Positions 60,802 to 64,000 of a DNA stretch of 64,000 bases are shown in pieces. The DNA comes from Ketobacter sp963922875 (GTDB lineage: Bacteria; Pseudomonadota; Gammaproteobacteria; Pseudomonadales; Ketobacteraceae): positions 124,001 to 188,000 of the forward strand of contig CAWUJH010000001.1 in assembly GCA_963922875.1 (NCBI GenBank), given 5' to 3'. Positions within the stretch are counted from its first letter, which is position 1, and each line of letters opens with the position of its first letter. The notes below the pieces were generated by a model that saw nothing but the letters and a program-made list of their open reading frames with translations, was not told the origin of the DNA and made no database searches. A program made the translations under genes and the position numbers.

Positions 60802-62625
60802 ATGCCTCAGTATAAAGCGCCTTTGCGCGACATTAGCTTTGTAATGAATGATGTTTTAGATTATCCAAAACATTACAGCAAGTTACCTTGCGCCGAGAAT
60901 GCCACTACCGATATGGTAGATGCAATATTGTCAGAGTGTGCCAAGTTTTGTGAGCAAGTGCTATCACCACTCAATCAAACTGGCGATGCAGAAGGCTGCC
61001 ATTTTGAGGATGGCAAAGTAACCACCCCCAAGGGCTTCAAAGAAGCTTATGACCAATACTGCATGGGTGGTTGGCAAGGACTTTCGGCCCCAGAAGAATA
61101 CGGTGGTCAAGGCCTACCGCTTTCTTTAAGCGTAATGAAGTCCGAAATGATTGGTACCGCAAACTGGTCCTGGGGTATGTATCCAGGCCTTAGCCTTGGC
61201 GCCATGAACACCATTTATCTGCATGGTGACGAAGAACAACGACACCACTTTTTGCCCAAAATGTGTGAAGGCGTTTGGAGTGGCACCATGTGTCTTACCG
61301 AGCCTCACTGTGGTACCGATCTTGGTCAGCTTAAAACCAAGGCTGAACCATTAGACAACGGCGCGTACGCCATCACCGGAACAAAAATATTTATCTCTTC
61401 CGGAGATCATGATTTAGCAGAAAACATTATTCATATCGTGTTAGCCCGCCTACCGGATGCCCCCAAGGGTACTAAAGGCATCTCATTGTTTATTGTACCA
61501 AAAATTAAATGCGATCCTGCTGGCAACCTCGGTGAAGGCAATAATGTTAGCTGTGGTTCTATTGAGCACAAAATGGGTATTCGAGCCTCCGCCACCTGCG
61601 TCATGAACTTCGAAGGCGCCGAAGGCTACCTGATTGGCCCACCGAATAAGGGCTTAGAGTGCATGTTTACCTTCATGAATTCCGCTCGTGTAGGTACATC
61701 TATTCAAGGCCTTGGTGCTGCTGAACTATCCTATCAGGGCGCTTTACCCTATGCCAAAGACCGCTTGTCCATGCGCGCCTTGAGCGGAAAAAAATATCCT
61801 GACAAAGTTGCCGACCCAATTATCTGCCATGCCGACGTACGTCGCATGCTGTTAACTCAACGCGCTTTCGCGGAAGGCGGACGGGCCATGGTCTATTACG
61901 CGGCAAAATATGCTGATTTCATGATGTTTGGCGAAACCGAGGAACAGCGGGCAGAAGCCGACGACCAGTTGGGATTCCTGACGCCAATCCTGAAAGCCTT
62001 TTTAACTGAAACTGGACTGGAAGCCGCCAACCTGGGTATGCAAGTTTACGGTGGCCATGGCTACATTAAAGAATGGGGCATGGAACAGATCGTCCGCGAT
62101 GCTCGAATTTCAACACTATATGAAGGCACTACTGGTATACAAGCACTGGACTTGCTGGGCCGCAAAGTGTTGTTAGGCAAGATGAAAACCCTGAAAACTT
62201 TCACCTTTGAAGTATTGAAGTTCTGCAAAGACAAAGGTTTGATTTCCAATAACCCTCACAAGAAAGAAATGAATCGCTTTGTGTGGCCGTTATTGAAATA
62301 CACCACCAACTGGCAACAATACAGTGTTCGCTTGGCAATCCGCGCGCGCAAGAACTTTGATGTAGTGGGCTCGGCCTCAGTAGATTACCTAATGTATTCA
62401 GGTTACGTCAGCATGGCTTATTTTTGGGCTCAAATGGCGCAGGTCTCTTACGAAAAGCTGGCGGAAGGCAGCGGTGATGCAGATTTCTACAAAGCCAAAA
62501 TTCAAACTGCTGAATTTTACTTTGAACGCCTACTCCCAAGAGCCAAAGCGCATGCTGAGTGTATGATGTCTTCCACAGGCTCGTTGATGAAGATGAAAGA
62601 AGAAAACTTTTCTTTTCTGGATTGA
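60802..62625 (+). CDS. Long acyl-CoA dehydrogenase (FAD-dependent, about 600 residues)
   Basis: The enzyme makes the trans-2 double bond in acyl-CoA with FAD. I choose the ATG of MPQYKAPLRDISFVMNDVLD (60802), the conserved start of this long subfamily; 29 upstream codons are open but unsupported. The 607-residue protein has CLTEPHCGTDLGQLKTKA, HKMGIRASATCVMNFEGAEG, QVYGGHGYIKEWGMEQIVRDARIS and LYEGTTGIQALDLLGRK with the catalytic glutamate in YEGT. A C-terminal extension domain (about 470-600) is typical of the subfamily used for medium- to long-chain substrates in pseudomonads. A terminator follows 54 bases later. Confidence 0.94.
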   Translation: MPQYKAPLRDISFVMNDVLDYPKHYSKLPCAENATTDMVDAILSECAKFCEQVLSPLNQTGDAEGCHFEDGKVTTPKGFKEAYDQYCMGGWQGLSAPEEYGGQGLPLSLSVMKSEMIGTANWSWGMYPGLSLGAMNTIYLHGDEEQRHHFLPKMCEGVWSGTMCLTEPHCGTDLGQLKTKAEPLDNGAYAITGTKIFISSGDHDLAENIIHIVLARLPDAPKGTKGISLFIVPKIKCDPAGNLGEGNNVSCGSIEHKMGIRASATCVMNFEGAEGYLIGPPNKGLECMFTFMNSARVGTSIQGLGAAELSYQGALPYAKDRLSMRALSGKKYPDKVADPIICHADVRRMLLTQRAFAEGGRAMVYYAAKYADFMMFGETEEQRAEADDQLGFLTPILKAFLTETGLEAANLGMQVYGGHGYIKEWGMEQIVRDARISTLYEGTTGIQALDLLGRKVLLGKMKTLKTFTFEVLKFCKDKGLISNNPHKKEMNRFVWPLLKYTTNWQQYSVRLAIRARKNFDVVGSASVDYLMYSGYVSMAYFWAQMAQVSYEKLAEGSGDADFYKAKIQTAEFYFERLLPRAKAHAECMMSSTGSLMKMKEENFSFLD

Positions 62626-62679
62626 TGCTTGAATTAATCCAACCTTTTCTATGACCCACTTCGCACTGGGTTACCTGTT

Positions 62680-62706
62680 GCCCTCCACCCCGGAGGGCTT
62701 TTTTTT
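62680..62706 (+). terminator. Rho-independent terminator after the acyl-CoA dehydrogenase gene
   Basis: A seven-base-pair perfect stem GCCCTCC / GGAGGGC with a five-base loop is followed by eight T residues. This is a classical strong terminator. Confidence 0.92.
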
Positions 62707-63033
62707 GGATGCGTTGAATAAAACTATAAAAATTTAGGTTGCATTTTAGGATGAAACCTGAAAATTTACCGGAATAAAACAAGCAATAGCTTTTTACAAA
62801 AAGAAACAAGACCCTTTATTAATACGTCGACAGCCTCACAAAATAAGACTAGCGGTATCACGAGAGAGTTAGCGTCCGGGGTATACTAGGCGTATGATTA
62901 AATGCAATAGGGACATGCCATTCGTATCTGCTTATCGTAAATTACCAGCAGCCTAAATTTGTTGTAACGGAATACAAATAAAGCGGGCGACAAAAACATA
63001 TAAAAACAAACTAATAACAATAACGGTGTTTGC
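62707..63033. other. Intergenic region upstream of the condensation-domain gene
   Basis: The 327 bases are AT-rich and hold no supported gene. TATACT (62882-62887) and TATGAT (62893-62898) are -10-like, but I see no matching -35 hexamer. A TTTGT...ACAAA partial inverted repeat lies near 62958-62978. The promoter of the downstream gene is probably here. Confidence 0.45.
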
Positions 63034-64000
63034 ATGACCTCCAATAGTGCGCTTTCTCAATTTGCTGATTTGAGCCCTGCTCAGCGTCAACTGTTGTTTG
63101 AAAAACTTCGCCAAAAGAAATTACATAAAGAGCGTAAACCTACTCAGTTTAGCGAGAAAGCTCGTGATCAATTTTGCGAACTGGCACCTTACCACCAGAA
63201 GCTGTTGCAGACACATTATAGATCCATCAGCCACAATCGTTTGGTGGAAGTAGCGCTCCAAGGCACCCTAAACTTAAAGGCACTACAACACGCTTTACTC
63301 ACACTGGAATCCACTTACCCCATTCTACAAGCGGCCATTAATAACCAAGGGGCGTTCGTTCCAGCGGCGGAATCAGGTTCCGGCCAGAGGGTTCATCATT
63401 ACGTAGTAAGCCCTGCCAAACTGGAAGAAGAGCTCGTTTCAGCGAGAGAAAAACTTCAAGCGCAACCCAACTCTGATCACGTACTGCATATTAGCCTGAT
63501 CTCTACCGACACAAAGAATCATCATCTAATGCTCGCCTGCCACCCGCTGGCCTTAGATTCTCACAGTCTTTTAATGCTTGCTGGCCACTTGATCAACTTG
63601 GCCAGCACCCAAGACGCAAAGCTAAATAACAACAATGCCTTTGATTTTGCCCATTGGTCAAAAGAAACCTTAGATAAATCTTTTTTAAATTCAGAGTGGA
63701 AACGTTTGACGCCTAAAGAATCCAGTGCAGGGAAAGCGGTTTCCTCACAAACTAGCCGTTATTCTGAATTTTTGTCACTGGATTTTTTACAAGATCATTT
63801 AAGCGCTGGGGAAAACGCCAAACATAAAATATTGGAGACCTTCCAGCATTGCTTCAGCACTTGGCTTGCGCATCAAGAAATTGCTTTGTGGGTGTCTGAT
63901 CCGAACCTGAAAGACAGCAGCTTTGATCACCTGCTGGGTTTTTTCCCATACTACGTGCCTGTTAAAACCAATCAAACCGGCAGCAAACTGAATATGGCAC
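63034..64000 (+). CDS. Condensation-domain protein (NRPS-type), truncated by the window edge
   Basis: An uninterrupted frame of 322 codons runs from the ATG at 63034 to the window edge. It begins MTSNSALSQFADLSPAQRQLLFEKLRQKKL, like the short docking-type N-termini of peptide synthetases, then ELAPYHQKLLQTHYRS, where a condensation domain starts. The core motif HHxxxDG appears as CHPLALDSHSL, so the second histidine is proline while the aspartate remains; LGFFPYYVPVK corresponds to the GxFxNTLPVR-type motif. It may be the first module of a non-ribosomal peptide synthetase or a stand-alone acyltransferase-like protein. Confidence 0.72.
   Translation, partial: MTSNSALSQFADLSPAQRQLLFEKLRQKKLHKERKPTQFSEKARDQFCELAPYHQKLLQTHYRSISHNRLVEVALQGTLNLKALQHALLTLESTYPILQAAINNQGAFVPAAESGSGQRVHHYVVSPAKLEEELVSAREKLQAQPNSDHVLHISLISTDTKNHHLMLACHPLALDSHSLLMLAGHLINLASTQDAKLNNNNAFDFAHWSKETLDKSFLNSEWKRLTPKESSAGKAVSSQTSRYSEFLSLDFLQDHLSAGENAKHKILETFQHCFSTWLAHQEIALWVSDPNLKDSSFDHLLGFFPYYVPVKTNQTGSKLNMA

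Noticed and set aside
62408..62809. Minus-strand open frame of 133 codons over the acyl-CoA dehydrogenase end
   Set aside because: It runs across a strong plus-strand terminator and a conserved gene end and has no ribosome binding site that I can see.

Overview
The window is a chromosomal segment of a gammaproteobacterium, most likely a marine relative of Pseudomonas in the broad Pseudomonadales/Oceanospirillales/Cellvibrionales group. This rests on gene order. purA-hisZ-hflC-hflK-hflX-hfq-miaA-mutL-amiB-tsaE-nnr / queG / orn / rsgA / motB-motA / HDOD gene / psd / fimX / serB / parC closely follows the order I recall for Pseudomonas aeruginosa, and FimX, an endonuclease-type MutL and the EpmA/EpmB-modified EF-P fit the same group. 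I recognised no tRNA, rRNA, insertion sequence, phage gene or CRISPR array. Coding density is high, and base composition looks moderate and even by eye (not computed).

Bases 1-20333 are the conserved housekeeping block. It covers purine synthesis, histidine regulation, membrane proteolysis control (HflKC), ribosome and RNA factors (HflX, Hfq, MiaA, RsgA, Orn, QueG, TsaE), mismatch repair, cell-wall amidase, metabolite repair, flagellar stator and phosphatidylserine decarboxylase. Between psd and fimX (20349-21960) sits a minus-strand group of small helical or membrane proteins that I do not recognise. FimX and a PilZ-domain protein follow as a c-di-GMP pair, then the EF-P modification cluster epmB/efp/epmA.

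Bases 28899-34860 look accessory. They hold two lipoproteins with FN3 or Ig-like domains, separated by a promoter region rich in TGTAA/TTACA inverted repeats, and then three family-2 glycosyltransferases. One of these appears to be a non-catalytic partner of its neighbour. serB, a Bax-like glucosaminidase, an AI-2E-family permease and a small conserved protein lead to a diiron ODP-like protein and a YdcH-like protein, each preceded by an Anr/FNR-type box, and then parC.

Bases 42240-49550 carry a translationally coupled glutamate-cysteine-ligase-like/deacylase pair. Next comes the most distinctive system of the window: a minus-strand operon of a YfiR-like periplasmic protein, a membrane histidine kinase with a YfiN-like sensor, a REC-GGDEF-EAL regulator and a predicted envelope protein. 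It looks like a YfiBNR-type signalling unit recast as a two-component c-di-GMP system. The sufBCDSATE iron-sulfur operon with its divergent Rrf2 regulator follows (50045-56878). After it come a periplasmic protein, a 7TMR-DISM/EAL membrane protein, phhB and an acyl-CoA dehydrogenase. The right edge cuts a gene for a condensation-domain protein of non-ribosomal peptide synthetase type.

A recurring theme is c-di-GMP: FimX, the PilZ protein, the REC-GGDEF-EAL regulator and the 7TMR-EAL protein lie in one segment together with the flagellar stator and surface-polysaccharide-type glycosyltransferases. All function calls come from reading the sequence and knowledge of families; no database search was run.
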